Below are positions 22,660-34,487 of a stretch of 64,000 nucleotides of DNA, one piece after another. Where the stretch lies: positions 10,078,501 to 10,142,500 of the forward strand of contig OX327690.1 in the NCBI GenBank assembly GCA_946807835.1, written 5' to 3'. Below the pieces are notes generated by a model. The model was not told where the DNA came from, did no database searches, and saw only the letters and a program-made list of their open reading frames with translations. The translations under genes were made by a program, and so were the position numbers. The DNA comes from Ailanthus altissimus. Taxonomy: Eukaryota > Streptophyta > Magnoliopsida > Sapindales > Simaroubaceae. The stretch's first letter is position 1, and every line of letters begins with the position of its first letter.

Positions 22660-24280
22660 TGTCTTTCGATTTGCTCAAAATTCTTCTAGGTACCCATTTT
22701 TCATTAGGTAGTCGACCTGTTTTCTTAGCTCGGTACATTCTCCGGTGGTGTGCCCAAGACCCTTGTGCATGTCGCACCATTTCTTAAGATCAGATCATTG
22801 TTTCGCTCGCTTCCCTTTAAAATTTCTCTATAACAATCCCCTATCTCGGATAGCCTCGTAGACACCTTCGAGTGGCACGGCCAGAGGGACAAAATCCTAA
22901 ACCCGTGCCACTCTTTTCCCCACACCCAACGATTCATTGCTTCTCAGATTTCGGGGTTCCTCCAAAGGGCCACCTATTCAAAATGGTTCGACCTTCCCCC
23001 TGGTTTTGGGGTTTGTTGTTTGACATATTGTTGCTTCTGTTATCTGGCGTATAGCACTAGCTCGCAAAATTTCTTCCCTGCGATGGGCGGTACTCGTCAT
23101 CCATCTTCTGATATTTCAGCGAGGGAAGCAGGGCTTTCTCTCTTCCTTATGTCTCGCTTCCCTATGTGGTCGAGTCTTTCCTCGAGGTAATTCAACCAGC
23201 GATCTCTTACCTTTCTCACCTTCCTCTATTGACATGTATTTTTGGGTTTTATTGTATACTGCCACGTAGCTTGTGGTTCTAATTTCTGCCAAGTGGTACC
23301 AAAATCGGTTCAATCGTAGCCTTGCCTTTAAGGCGTCTAGGGCGATGGGCTGGTCAAATGCTCATAGCGCTATCACTTCCTTATGGAACCTCTGAATGTA
23401 GTCCCTTAGGCTCTCCTCTTGACCCTGCTTGATCTGCTTCAGCTGTTTCGGGTCCCTGACTACTTTGCATGAGCCCTAAAAATGTTGGGCAAAGTTTTTG
23501 GTCAACTCGCTATAGGAGGCAATGCTGCGCTGTTTAACCCCCTGTACCAGAGTAAAGCCGGTCCTTCCAAGTTCATATGGAAGAGCCAGCACATTTAGTC
23601 CTGCCTCAGTTCCTCTATGGATAGTAGGTCGGTAACCTGTCTACCTAATGATTAAAGTCAATGACCCCCTTGTAGATGGGCAAATTGGGGAGTCGAAACC
23701 CGCCCGGGAGCTCCATATCTCTCACCTTGTCCGTTAGTGGCGACATTCTCTCCCTTTCTGTCCTCTTCTTGAGAGGTTAGTCCTTCTCCCTTCTTTCGGC
23801 CAAGAGGTTCTCTAACTTTCTTTCAAAACTGCGAACCTTGCTCTCAAGGCCCAGTTCACCTCGTTGGCACTGTCGCGGCTCTATTGGCAGCTCTTTCTCT
23901 AACCTTCTGTCTCTCCCCTTTCGAGGGTCGTTGGCTTGGCCTTTTTGTCCCGGTTAAATTGTGCGGAGTCTCCAATCCTTCCCTTTGCTCTGTCCGCCTT
24001 CGAAACTCCTCCCGATATTCCCTTCCACGATTTCCTACTCTCAGCTGTTTATCCCTAATTAACTCAGTTATGAGCTGCCTTAGCTCCTCTCTTTCCTCTC
24101 TCAGGGTTCTTAACTTTGCCTTTATTTCAGGGTGTAGAGAGTTTTTTGTTCGAGGGAGAGGTTGGTTTGGGTTTAGGTTTTGCTCTCTGGCGATGTGATT
24201 CTTGCTGGTGAATGATTATTCAGCCATTTTGGAATGTTGCTTCTCCCGAAAAAGCTTTTTGCTCAATTCCCACAGACGGC
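22660..24280 (-). pseudogene. gypsy J gag
   Basis: Decayed gag. The clearest part is at about 22800-22715: KKWCDMHKGLGHTTGECTEL, a CxxHx3GHx4C-type knuckle of Tat gag, followed by LRKQVDYLMKNGYLEEF. Around 23310-23130 a basic region (RGKTRPHREARHKEERKPC) sits where gag links to the knuckle. Further right are GSSI, ADQA and charged coiled-coil-like parts. The frame carries many stops and shifts. Confidence 0.75.
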
Positions 24281-24289
24281 GCCAAAAAC
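24268..24289 (-). other. gypsy J primer binding site region
   Basis: Directly inside the 5' LTR the minus strand reads GTTTTTGGCGCCGTCTGTGG, the primer-site context commonly seen in Tat elements (TGGCGCCGTCTGTGG). The tRNA was not identified from the sequence. Confidence 0.75.
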
Positions 24290-25178
24290 TGTTGACCTGA
24301 AGAAGTGGTTCCTCGGATCAACAACCTTAAATTTGTTGAGGGGAAATCAAACTTTAGGCCTCGTTTGGACTGGATCAATAAGCACAGGCTTGGGTTTTCT
24401 GTTTTCCGTGAACTGTGGAGAGGGGCCTGCAATAACAACACGCACGCAAGCTCAAAAGTGGTCTTGCCGGGGTAGGTTTCGACGAAGACGCTCCGATGCT
24501 TGAGTTAGAAAAAAAGATTTTTCTCTCTTAAAAAATATGACAAAATAGGAACAAAATATTCTTCTGGGGACAAGGGGGATACTTTCTTTCCTTTCTTCTT
24601 CCATTTATATTCTATGGGAATTTTTTCATCATCCTCTGCTATGTCTCTCTCTTTTTTCATTTATAGTGATTGCCTTTCAGGGGCTTTTTTGGGCTTTCCT
24701 CTGTAGTATTTCTGCCTTACCCTGGATATTTCTTATTGTACTTCTAACACACGCCAGATATCTCCATACCCCCCCCCTCCCTAATATATGCCAAATATCT
24801 TTTCACAAATGTTTTGTCCCTGTTTTTACCCTATGTCAGATGTCACTTCTGATGTGTTAAAAATATTCTTTGGGTTTGTCTTCGCCAGCATTTTTGGTAC
24901 AAGCAAGGCTTATTTTGATCGGTTCAGGTCAGATTTTGAATGGTTCTCCCTTATTAATTCGATATTAACGCGAAACTCCCATAACGAAGTTGTAGAAGGT
25001 AGTCAGTACTTGCTCGGCCGTAGTCGCATTAGTGTCAGTATATGCCGAATAGGTTTCATCATTAACAAACTAAATTCTCCGCATCTGAATCAATTCTGTT
25101 GCTCTATTAGGTTTAGACCCATTAATCATTACTCCTAAACCTATCTTAATTAAATTCTAAACTTTTTGAGGGGAAGCA
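24290..25178 (-). repeat. gypsy J 5' LTR (889 bp)
   Basis: It aligns with the 16270-17155 LTR. On the + strand it begins TGTTGACCTG and ends GGGGAAGCA, followed by CTATC. Point differences between the LTRs are frequent, indicating an old insertion. Confidence 0.9.
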
Positions 25179-25183
25179 CTATC
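25179..25183. repeat. target site duplication of gypsy J, right
   Basis: CTATC, identical to 16265-16269. Confidence 0.85.
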
Positions 25184-26394
25184 ATATCGCCTCAAATTGT
25201 CAATGGATAAACTTTAAAGTTCGTTGTTTTTCTTAGTTATAAGGTGACCATAAAAAAAGCCTATATAACTTCAGATTTGTCTGCTTCTTTACCCTTATTC
25301 TCAATGTCTTCTGTCATAAAAGAAGAAAAAAGACTGTTATCGAGGCAAACATTGGATGAAGAGGGGCCATTCAAAAGTATCTTACTGGAAGTTGGTTCTG
25401 ACTTTATTGTCACTATTTTAACAGAAGATTAGAATAGAATAAAGAAAAAGAGAAAGACCCGGAAAAAAAAAAATTATCAAGACTATCAAAAAAATAATGA
25501 AAGCGATCCTTAATCTTTTAAGGCATCGAAACTTTTTAATTAATTAGTAGTAGCAATGCTACTCCAGGTGTTATAAGATATATTACATGCAAATACAAAC
25601 ATATTAATGTTTAATGCTTTAAAATGATAATACTTTTTGTGCATTCCAAATGTCATTCACGTAACATGTTTTGGCATTCAATTTCTTGTAAATTTTCTAC
25701 GAGTGCTACAATTTTTCAATTCCAAATTGCATTTATTTTATTTTTATTGTTTTAAAACCAATTTCTAAATTTTCAATGAAACTCCCCGACTTAAAACTTC
25801 GATCTATCTTCATCTTTCCTCTTTTATTATTAAAATTTTTTTTTCAAAAATTTTCTTCTTAACCCTTTAAACATGTAGAGCATCATTCTCTTATAAAAAA
25901 AGACCCTTTAAACATGTAGAGCATCATTCTCTTATAAAAAAAGACAATTTGATACTCAAGTCGATAAGTAATCAATCTTAAATATATACCATATGCATGG
26001 GAGTGTTTCAAACAAAAAATTTTTGGTGCTTTGTATATGTATTTCGTTTATTATTTTCTGAATCACTTTTCTCTTGAATCAAAGAATGTAATATGCATCT
26101 TTTTTATAGTGCCACTTAACACAGTTTAATTTATATTCAAATAGTTATGTGATAAAGTTTATTCTTAATAAAATATGTCTATCATAATGTGATAAAGTAA
26201 TAAAATAATTAAATAATGTGATAAATTCATTACATTATAATAAAATTCTAGCCCATTAACAATTGTAAAATTATCATCTAAATTAATTTCTTGTCGTTTT
26301 TACTAATTCAGTCTTTTATCTTTTTTTGAGCTTGAGTTAAAGCAAGTTGGTTGGGCCAATGGAACCAACAATTATCTTTCTGCTTTATATCATC
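25184..26394. other. AT-rich spacer with a perfect 41-bp tandem duplication
   Basis: No gene is seen. The 62-codon frame 25244-25432 has no domain. The 41-bp segments 25863-25903 and 25904-25944 (starting CCCTTTAAACATGTAG) look identical, so this duplication is recent compared with the surrounding decay. Confidence 0.6.
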
Positions 26395-27100
26395 AAAACA
26401 ATTACTACTCGCTTCTAAAAGCTATTCTTTATTTATCTATATTCAGTTCTTCCTTCTACAAGCAATTTCTTATCTTTTACTAATAATTCCTCCTCCTTAA
26501 ATCTATATCCCTTTCATTTTTATAAACAATTCTTCCTTCCACAAGTTGATTTTCATTCTTATACAGCTAATTCTCTCTTTTGGAAGCTAATTCTTATATT
26601 CACATAACTTATTTGGCCTTCCACAAATCATTCCTCATATCCGTATAACCAAACCGATTTTCTATAAGCAATTCCTCCATCCTGTGTATCCAAAACGCTC
26701 TTCCGAAAGCAATTCCTCCTTCTCAGATAACCAAATCAACTTTTCAAAAGTTATTCCTCTTTCCTGCACAACCAAATCAACCTTCCAAAAACTATTTCTC
26801 CTTCCTGGATAATCAAATCAACCTTTCAAAAGCTATTCCTCATTCCTGCATAACCAAATCAACCTTCTAAAGTTGTTCCTCCTTCTCGCACAACCAAATC
26901 AACCTTCCAAAACTATTCTTCTTCCTGCATAACCAAAACATTCCTACACAACTAAAACTACCTTTCAAAGTTTTTACTCCTTATATAACCAAAACAGTCT
27001 TTTAAAAGTTATTCCTACTTCCCACACAACTAAATCAACCTTCCAAAGCTATTCCTCCTGCATAACCAATATAACCAAAACAATCTTCCAAATGCTACTT
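26395..27100. repeat. minisatellite-like array, about 41-bp unit
   Basis: The phrase AACCAAATCAACCTTCCAAA followed by AGCTATTCCTCCTTCCTGCA recurs at about 26686, 26728, 26769, 26811, 26851, 26891 and 26930, with looser copies before and after. Spacing is 39-42 bp, with single-base drift and some truncated units. The strand is almost free of G. No function is visible. Confidence 0.85.
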
Positions 27101-28439
27101 CTTCTTCCTCTCTATTTTTTTCTTTTCCAATCCTTCCATTTAGTTCTTCTTTTCCCAACATTTCTTTCCACTTTAATCCTATTGCAAGACTATTACTTCC
27201 CTCCAATCCCAACTGCAATATCACTTCGCCTTATCAATTCATAAAATCACATTCTTTCTAGTCAAAACATTAAGCTATCAATCCATACTTATTCTATCAT
27301 AATTTGAAACCAAACTTTCATATTTAGAAGTAACATAACTTTTAATAAAGATCTAAAAGAAAGAAAAAAAAAATCTATCGTATTTGATACTTTATATTTT
27401 CATGCATGATTCATAGTTAAATTCTATATTGCAATCAGATTTTGCAAACAGACAAATCTAATATGAGATTTTGTAATAATTGACAAGATCATGCAAAAAA
27501 ATATTCAACAAATTATTAGATTTAACAAAATTAAACCTTACGATGAATATTACATCGTGCAAAAATATTCAACAAGTTTAACTAGTGAATGACTTTTATT
27601 CATCATTTTTTCACAAATGGTGTCATTAAAGTTTTCATAACAGAAACTTCTAGAAAATTACATTCACACCCTCATCTCTGTCTTCTCAAATAACCAAAGG
27701 TACTTACTTTCACCTCCAAAAGACACTTTGACACTTAACTTAATGGGCTAAAATGATAGGTTAAAAAAATTTAATAATTAAAAAAAGAAATAATGTTTGT
27801 ATCTCGAGAATATAATATGTATGTGTGTCCGAATCATTAGTTCAATTAACCCAACTTGAAGAGAATATAAATTCTTTTTTTAATTCATTTTTTAATTCAT
27901 TTTTTTAAACACCCTTAAATTTTTCTCACTAACTAATTTATACGGGGATTTTAGAAAAAAATAACTTTCCTTTAAAATTCTCTCATTTGTTAGATTAATC
28001 TTGCGTTTTAAGTTTATTCTCTCTTGAATAAATGTGACTTCTTTTTTATTATTGTCCACTTAGATGCTCTTAGACAGATGACATATCCTAATTGACCGGT
28101 ACCCACAAGAATATAGTTTTTGGTTGGTTATAGATCCAATAATACAACTCTATGATGTTATGATAAAAATTATGACATGTATACCTTAATTAATATAAAT
28201 CATTAAATGAAATTTATAGTCTATAATATTGGTATTTTAAATTTTAATTATGTTAAAAAATTTATTAACTTTCTAAGAAAAGGATTAAATAGGTAATGTT
28301 GGAAAATTTTAAAAATATAATAGTTATAATATTACATATTTTTATCTTAGTCACTCTTATTTTTAAAACTATCTCTATCCTCTCTATTCTTGGTATATTA
28401 GTTCATTATCAACTATTTTGTAAAAGAAATATAATTTAA
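27101..28439. other. AT-rich spacer; second copy of a dispersed repeat
   Basis: No gene is seen. About 27650-27980 resembles 15570-15880 (see that entry). The frame at 27030-27224 on the minus strand overlaps the 41-bp array and is composition-driven. Confidence 0.4.
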
Positions 28440-29235
28440 AATAAAAAATTATAAATATATGTCAAAAAATTATATATAAATTTTATAAACCACGCATAAA
28501 GACATGGATACATGTAACAATTGTAAATTGGTATGAATCTAGTAAATGCAATATTATATTTGCAAATATAACAAAATCTTTATAATTTAACACAAATTCT
28601 TTACATAAATGTTGCAATTATATATTCTAACGTGAAAATTGAAATTTAAAGAATAACTTTTAAAGTAAAACATAACATTTGTAAAGGTTATAAATTGAAT
28701 AAAAAATATTAATCTCAATTGAAAACTAAAAATTGAACATAAATTTTATAACCATATATAAGACGTGTAAATATAATATAAGGAGTGTATGTTGTTATGG
28801 AACCAACGTATAACAATATTATATTTCTAAATATAACTATAATTTAATAATTTTAACATAAATCTTATAAATTGATATTGCACTTGTAAATTTTAAATTT
28901 GAAACTTGATTTAACTCAAAACTTATGAGTAAAAATAATATTTGTACCATAAAAAATATGCATTTGCATAAATAAAAAATGAAAAGCAAACATAAAGTAA
29001 GACAATGCAAATATACTATAACAAGTATAAATTGAAAAGAAACTGATTAATTATAGTATTATATTTGTAAACAAAATTAAAATATGCAAAAGTACTATAA
29101 AACCTGGAAATAAATATTGAACCTGTAAATCTAACAAAATAAGTAAAACTATTAATAGAACATAATATTTATAAAACTCATAGTTATATTATACAAGTGT
29201 AATAACTGAACATAAATTTTATATAATGCACTTAA
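28440..29235. repeat. degenerate direct repeat, about 240-270-bp period
   Basis: The words AATATTATATTTGTAAATAT and CATAAATTTTATAAACCA recur in the same order: the first at about 28549, 28814 and 29055, the second at about 28474, 28739 and 29210. The copies are heavily diverged and very AT-rich. This could be a decayed satellite or a tandem part of an unknown element. Confidence 0.5.
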
Positions 29236-30425
29236 TTATTTCGAAAGAATATATTTCATGCAAATTAAGAAATTTTTTAGTTAATTTCTACTTCATATGT
29301 GTAAAGTTTATTTTATATAGTTTTTTTTACTCGTTTCTAAATTTCACTTATTTAATCTTTCAATTAAATTAATTTTCATGTAATAAATTAGAAAAACACC
29401 ATTTTGACTATGCCATATCAAATTATGCTATATTTATATTATTTTTCAATTTTGTATATATTGATGTGACGCCGGAGAGTGTCATATGTCATTATTCATC
29501 GACTTCTATTTTTATTGCATTAATAATGTTATAGTTTCATTATATCTATCATTGGATACTATGTTATAGTAAAGAAACTAATTTGAAATACAAAGTAAAT
29601 AAGTACAGTATTTCTCAATCTAAAATAATTAAAATTAAGTTAATAAAATTACCAATTTGATCGCTTTATATATATATATATTAATTTTTCATATTAAAAA
29701 AATTATTTTAATTCAAAAAATTTAATTAATTTATTGACTCACATACTTAAATCATCATTATAAACACTTAATAAAATTACTCATTTATCAGAATCTAACG
29801 AAATTACTTATTTCCCCGTTTCATTGATGGCAACTATGCTTCTACCAAATTTTTTATATAAATCGCTTTGTCGTCATTATTGACACAATAAAAGTTTATA
29901 TAATTCAAATGAACATCACCGTTTACCTCTTAATTGCCAGCCTCTGATGTTTTTCCATTAACCCATGCATTATCTAGTCAAAATGAGTGTTCCACATCCA
30001 CTCTCCCTAAGGTTTGCCAATATTTTAATTAAACGGCTAGTATTGGAAAATTGATACTTCCCTCCCTTAATGATATTTAACCTAAGGGTTATAAATAAAC
30101 TAACAAAATTACTCATTTTACCTTTTTTTATCAATGGTAGCAACATTGTCATCATTATTAACATAAGAAAAATTTTATATAATTCTTCGATCTTTTATAT
30201 GGATTAGCCATGAACATAATTATTCCATCATCCTTTACTTCTTCATCATCAACCTTCAATCCTTACACAATCTCTTTCATGGGTGTTTGTCACCCATTGC
30301 TTCAAAAATCATTCACCCATTTTGCTTGTAAGCTACGATCAGCTCAAAAATATTGTAAAAAATTTTAAAAGTATTTTAAAATAAACAAAGTAAAATGAAA
30401 GATATAACAAAAAAAATCAAAAAAA
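29236..30425. other. AT-rich region, nothing recognised
   Basis: No domain, RNA gene or clear repeat boundary is seen. It contains short (TA)n runs near 29668-29682 and two similar passages around 29760-29890 and 30095-30185, both including a phrase like AAATTACTCATTTA and a CATCATTATT word, which may be a decayed tandem repeat. Confidence 0.4.
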
Positions 30426-30630
30426 AGAATCAGCACATGACAAAAGTTTGGCGCCACGACACCATGACGCCAACTTTGGCAATAACCAAGTGCCAAGAGT
30501 TAGTGTCGTAGCATCATTTATAAGTTGGACTAGCACCACAACACGACCATGCCAAGCCACAGTGCCAACCCGTGGCAAAGAGTGGGGCTTGGAAAATTCA
30601 AGCTACGCACAATTGACTGATTATGACCCT
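30426..30630. repeat. GC-rich block of hairpin-like words
   Basis: Within AT-rich DNA, this block strings together variants of GCGCCACGACACC, GACGCCAACTTTGGC and GTGCCAACCCGTGGC. It resembles the GC-rich blocks of family X copies, but no flanking X signature was found. The frame 30448-30648 is a by-product. Confidence 0.5.
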
Positions 30631-33600
30631 TCACAAAAGCCACCTTGAACAACTAACTTCATAGCTTTTAGAAACTATTTAGTAGTTGTATGAATAACAA
30701 CTTTTTCTCTTTATATGTTAGCATCTCTTCATGAAAACACACTTTTTTTGGTATTGAAGTTTTGATTATATTCTTGTGAAAATACAATACTCCAATTTAA
30801 AAATGATTTTACTTTTTGTTTAAGAAAGTTACATTTGAGAGTGCACTTTTATAATTTTCAATCTTGTCATTGAATTTCGGAGGCTATATTGGCATTCAAC
30901 CTATTTGCATCAAGATTACAATCTTGTAGGGATAGAAATAATTTTAAAGACAGTGCCAAGTATACCTTGACAAACATCAAACATGCATTCAGAATCTCTC
31001 TCTTACCATTACTACATGTGACCCATCATCAAACACATCAATGACCAAATACTTCAAATAAATCTTCTCCAAAGAAAAGGAAAATAAGCATAGATAAAAA
31101 GTACCCAATCCGCTTTGATTAAATACACTATATTCACTCAACTTAACTTGTTTGCAACTTTGCAAGAACTTGTCACTGTTACCTAAATCGGTATATGCAT
31201 TAAAAATAACATTATAAGTTGCTATGTCAAAGTTTGAACTTTAAAATCAATTACAATAATTGAGTCTAAGAATTTCTAAAGCTACTAATAATTGATCATT
31301 TGTTGTATCATAATAGCATTACAAACTTTTAAAAATATTATTAACATTTTATCAATTACTTTTTATGCTTCAAGATTACTATTTTGGTACAATTTTTTGT
31401 CAATGGCCTAACCTAGAAATTGTAAGGAGTGCAAACTAAGAAAATTTTGAGTTGTTGAATTTTCCAATGCTAAGGGCTAGAGTGAGTAGGAATCGAGCTG
31501 AGGACGAGTTACGAGCTAAATGAATTAGGTTGCAAATTAGGTGAACTTAGGTGACTTGAGGAACATAAAAAATATGAGGTTAGTTGCAGGCATGGGTAGG
31601 GTGGTCAGCAACAGCCTTATGATGCTTAAGTTAGACGGTGGCTTAGTGGTGATTATGTCCCTAGGGTTTTTGCCCCTAAAGAGAATGAAGAGTTTTTTTT
31701 AAAAGAGAATAGAAGAGTTTTCTCTTACCAGAATTGTTGTGATTTCGAATTCCTTTCTCACCATATTCAAATTTGAAAATTAAACTTAAGCTTGAATAAA
31801 GCTAGCTTGGAAATTACCCCTCAAAGGTAATATGTAGTGAAACATAATTGAAGAATCGTCCCTATCATAAAGGGTATTAAAAACTTGCTCATAAGGGGCA
31901 AGAAGGTAATTAGACCTCTTTAGCGTTTGGAGTACTAGATATCTTCTTGATTGGCCACTTTTTAGAGTAGTCAACTTGAGTAGGTGAACCTAGAAGTACT
32001 GAGGTGTCAGCAGACTTTGTCTTCCTGAGGTCAGCAGATTCAGTGCTAGATCTATTCCATAACTTCAGGTAGCCTCTAATCTATATGTCAGCAGGGGACA
32101 AAGGCCAATACATGCTGATGTGGAGACTTGCTATTGGCCATTTGAAGATTTTGCTTATCACATCTTATCCTCTAACCTAGTTATCATCTAACGTGTTTCC
32201 TATTGAATCACTGATGAGGACTTAGTATTGACGTGGTAGAGCTTAAACAGTGCCGATGTGGTACCCATTGGTGGGCTCCATTATAATGTGGCAAGTGACT
32301 AGTCCGTAATGACATGTTCTTTGATATGGTACTGAGTGGCTACATGTATCCTGACTTGAGTCCCACTTAATGATCTTTCTAAATTAAGTTATGGAGACTT
32401 AAGTGTTTGGGTAAGCACTCAATTCATTGAAGTAGTCCGTTTTAAATTGAGTTTCCCATAGAGAGAACTAGGCTTGAATGCTAAATTAAACTCTTGTAAG
32501 TGAGTCAAGTATCATCTAATTTTCTCCTAATAATTGTTATTTTAATTGAATACAACAAAGAAAGTAAGGAGCACAAGGTAGCCGAATATAAAGAGAAAGA
32601 ACATCGATAATTATAAAAGTAACCAAATAGTTTGTTCGAGAAAGAAGAATCAATAAATTAAAATATGCTTATTGTGTTTTAGTAAGGAGAGTTGTTGACA
32701 ACTTAAATCGATGTTCGAAAATAAAATTTGAGAAATGGATTGAATACTATTCTTACTAAATTACTCTTTTATCTGTTAAATATTCTTGATGGATGTATTT
32801 TAAGAGAGTGGGTATGTACATATTTTCCAATAGCAATGCTATAATTATATAATTTATATCTCAATTTTGTAATTTTACAGTAACATTACAATTACGATAA
32901 ATGCAATTCGATTAACACATTAATAATATAATTAAAGAGTCAATAAATACTAACACATGACACTCATAATGAGTGCCACATGAATAAGGATCAAATTATA
33001 TAAGTGTAACATCACTATTTGTTTTAAAATTATAACTACATAAAATGTTTATAAGAATTTTTCATAAATGACTTATGTTTTTAGACGATATTCTTTTCTA
33101 GCCACAAAGTACTATAATAATTTTTATTATCTAAAACAATACAAAATGGATCTAATTGTCATTGTTAATAAAATGTAATGATAAATAAAATATTAAAAAT
33201 AAATCTACAAAAAATCGGTTGAATTTTTAAAAATCTATCTAAAAAAACACTCTAACATTTAATAATGAAGTATATGGAGAAATACAATGAATAGGAGAAA
33301 TAAATCATAAATCTAAAAAATTTAAAAAGTTTAAGATTTTCTAAAACGAAAATTCATAGTCCTGCACGAAATGGCCCTTTTTTTTTTACTATCCTTTTTT
33401 TAATTCTATTTTATTAATTATTTTTAATTATTAAATTACAATTAAACATATTAATTATTTAATTATTAAAATTGATCATTTTTAATTTAATAAATTGTTT
33501 GAACTAAGAATATTGCATAAATTTGTAATTTTTAAATAATAATAATAAGAAATAAATAAATTATTTAGTTAGTTTTTATTATTTTAATAATATTTATTAT

Positions 33601-33639
33601 AAACAATTTATAAATTAATTAAATTAAAAAAATCTTTAA
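30631..33639. other. AT-rich region, nothing recognised
   Basis: There is no gene evidence on either strand. Part 31400-32560 is less AT-rich and holds repeated words such as GTCAGCAG and GATGTGG(A/T), possibly an LTR-like fragment, but no ends were found. The minus-strand 62-codon frame at 31786-31974 has no recognisable motif. Confidence 0.35.
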
Positions 33640-34020
33640 AAATATTTTTTGCTTTTCACGTATGTTTCAAGTACATGCGAATCGCGTAGAATCAAAAAAA
33701 GTTGAGCACCCATTGGGCAACTCGCATGCACCGCCCACCATGCAGCGCCCAATGAGCACTCCACTTTTTCAAGTCTTATATGTTTTGCGCGAATGTGATT
33801 TTTTTTTTTGATTAAGCATCTTTTATTTCAATTTAATTTAAAATATTTTTTAATTAATTTTTTAAATACAATTATGATATAAATAAACAAGTCATAATTC
33901 AAAAAAAAAAGAAAAAAAAACTAAGTAAAACTTGCGTTTCGCATGGCGTGTGAAATGCCAAATTCTTTCTCTTTTTTTATATTTTATGCGTGCCACGTGA
34001 AATGCGAGTTTTTTTTATTT
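33640..34020. repeat. spaced GC-rich words in T/A-rich DNA
   Basis: Words such as GCGAATCGCG, CGCATGCACCGCCCACC, TTTCGCATGGCGTGTGAAATG and CGTGCCACGTGAAATGCGAG are separated by runs of T and A. The second pair are variants of one another. It resembles the hairpin-word blocks described for family X, without that family's ends. Confidence 0.45.
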
Positions 34021-34482
34021 TTCTTTTAATTTTTTTTAATGCTATTCGAAATAAAAAAATTATTTTTTAATTTCTTTTTCATTACAAAGTTTTTTACAAA
34101 TTTTTTCTTTTTTAAATTTTCTTCTTTCTTTCTTCACACTGTGCAAAAATATTTTTTATTCTTCTTTTTTTTTGTTTTATATTCTTTCTTTTTTCTTCTA
34201 TCCATGCTTCTTTTGAGATTCTTGAAAGAAAAATAAAAAAAAAAGAATGGAAAAAGAATTTTTTTAAAAAAAGAAATGGGAAGAAGAAGAAGAAGAAGAA
34301 GAAGAAAAAAGATAATGAAAAGGGCATTTTATCAAAAACAATTAATTTTAATTAATAAAAACTAACATTTTAACTTATAATTTAAAAAATTACTTAAAAA
34401 TATTAACCACTTCTGAAAATTTCCCAATATTTATAAGTTCAAGGAAAAAAATAGTTAATATGTTTTGGTTCTATAAATACAA
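34021..34482. repeat. low-complexity T/A-rich tract with (GAA)n
   Basis: Poly-T and poly-A rich sequence with a (GAA)9-like run at 34282-34308. The overlapping frames at 34039-34236 and 34112-34327 are Phe/Lys-rich products of base composition. Confidence 0.8.
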
Positions 34483-34487
34483 GTTAC
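34483..34487. repeat. putative target duplication of copia G, left
   Basis: GTTAC directly precedes the LTR start TGTTGGTG. The matching right flank at 58085-58089 is ATTAC, a 4 of 5 match. Confidence 0.6.

Larger units (their letters stand above)
16270..25178 (-). mobile_element. gypsy J, complete Tat-type Ty3/gypsy retrotransposon (8909 bp)
   Basis: Both LTRs start TGTTGACCTGAAGAAGTGG on the + strand and end in CA, and the element is flanked by a perfect CTATC duplication. Minus-strand order from right to left: 5' LTR, primer site, gag, protease, RT, RNase H, second (archaeal-type) RNase H, integrase, a spacer with a 65-bp array, 3' LTR. The domain order with two RNases H is the hallmark of the Tat lineage. 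The LTRs differ at many positions and the frames carry stops, so the copy is old and inactive. It is the best-preserved element in the window and has no nested insert. Confidence 0.9.

Noticed and set aside
19054..24198. Plus-strand frames of 60-116 codons across gypsy J
   Set aside because: They are opposite-strand shadows of the minus-strand gag-pol, which has clear domain motifs.
34039..34327. Overlapping frames of 65 and 71 codons, rich in Phe, Lys and Ser
   Set aside because: They lie in poly-T/poly-A and (GAA)n sequence; base composition alone produces them.
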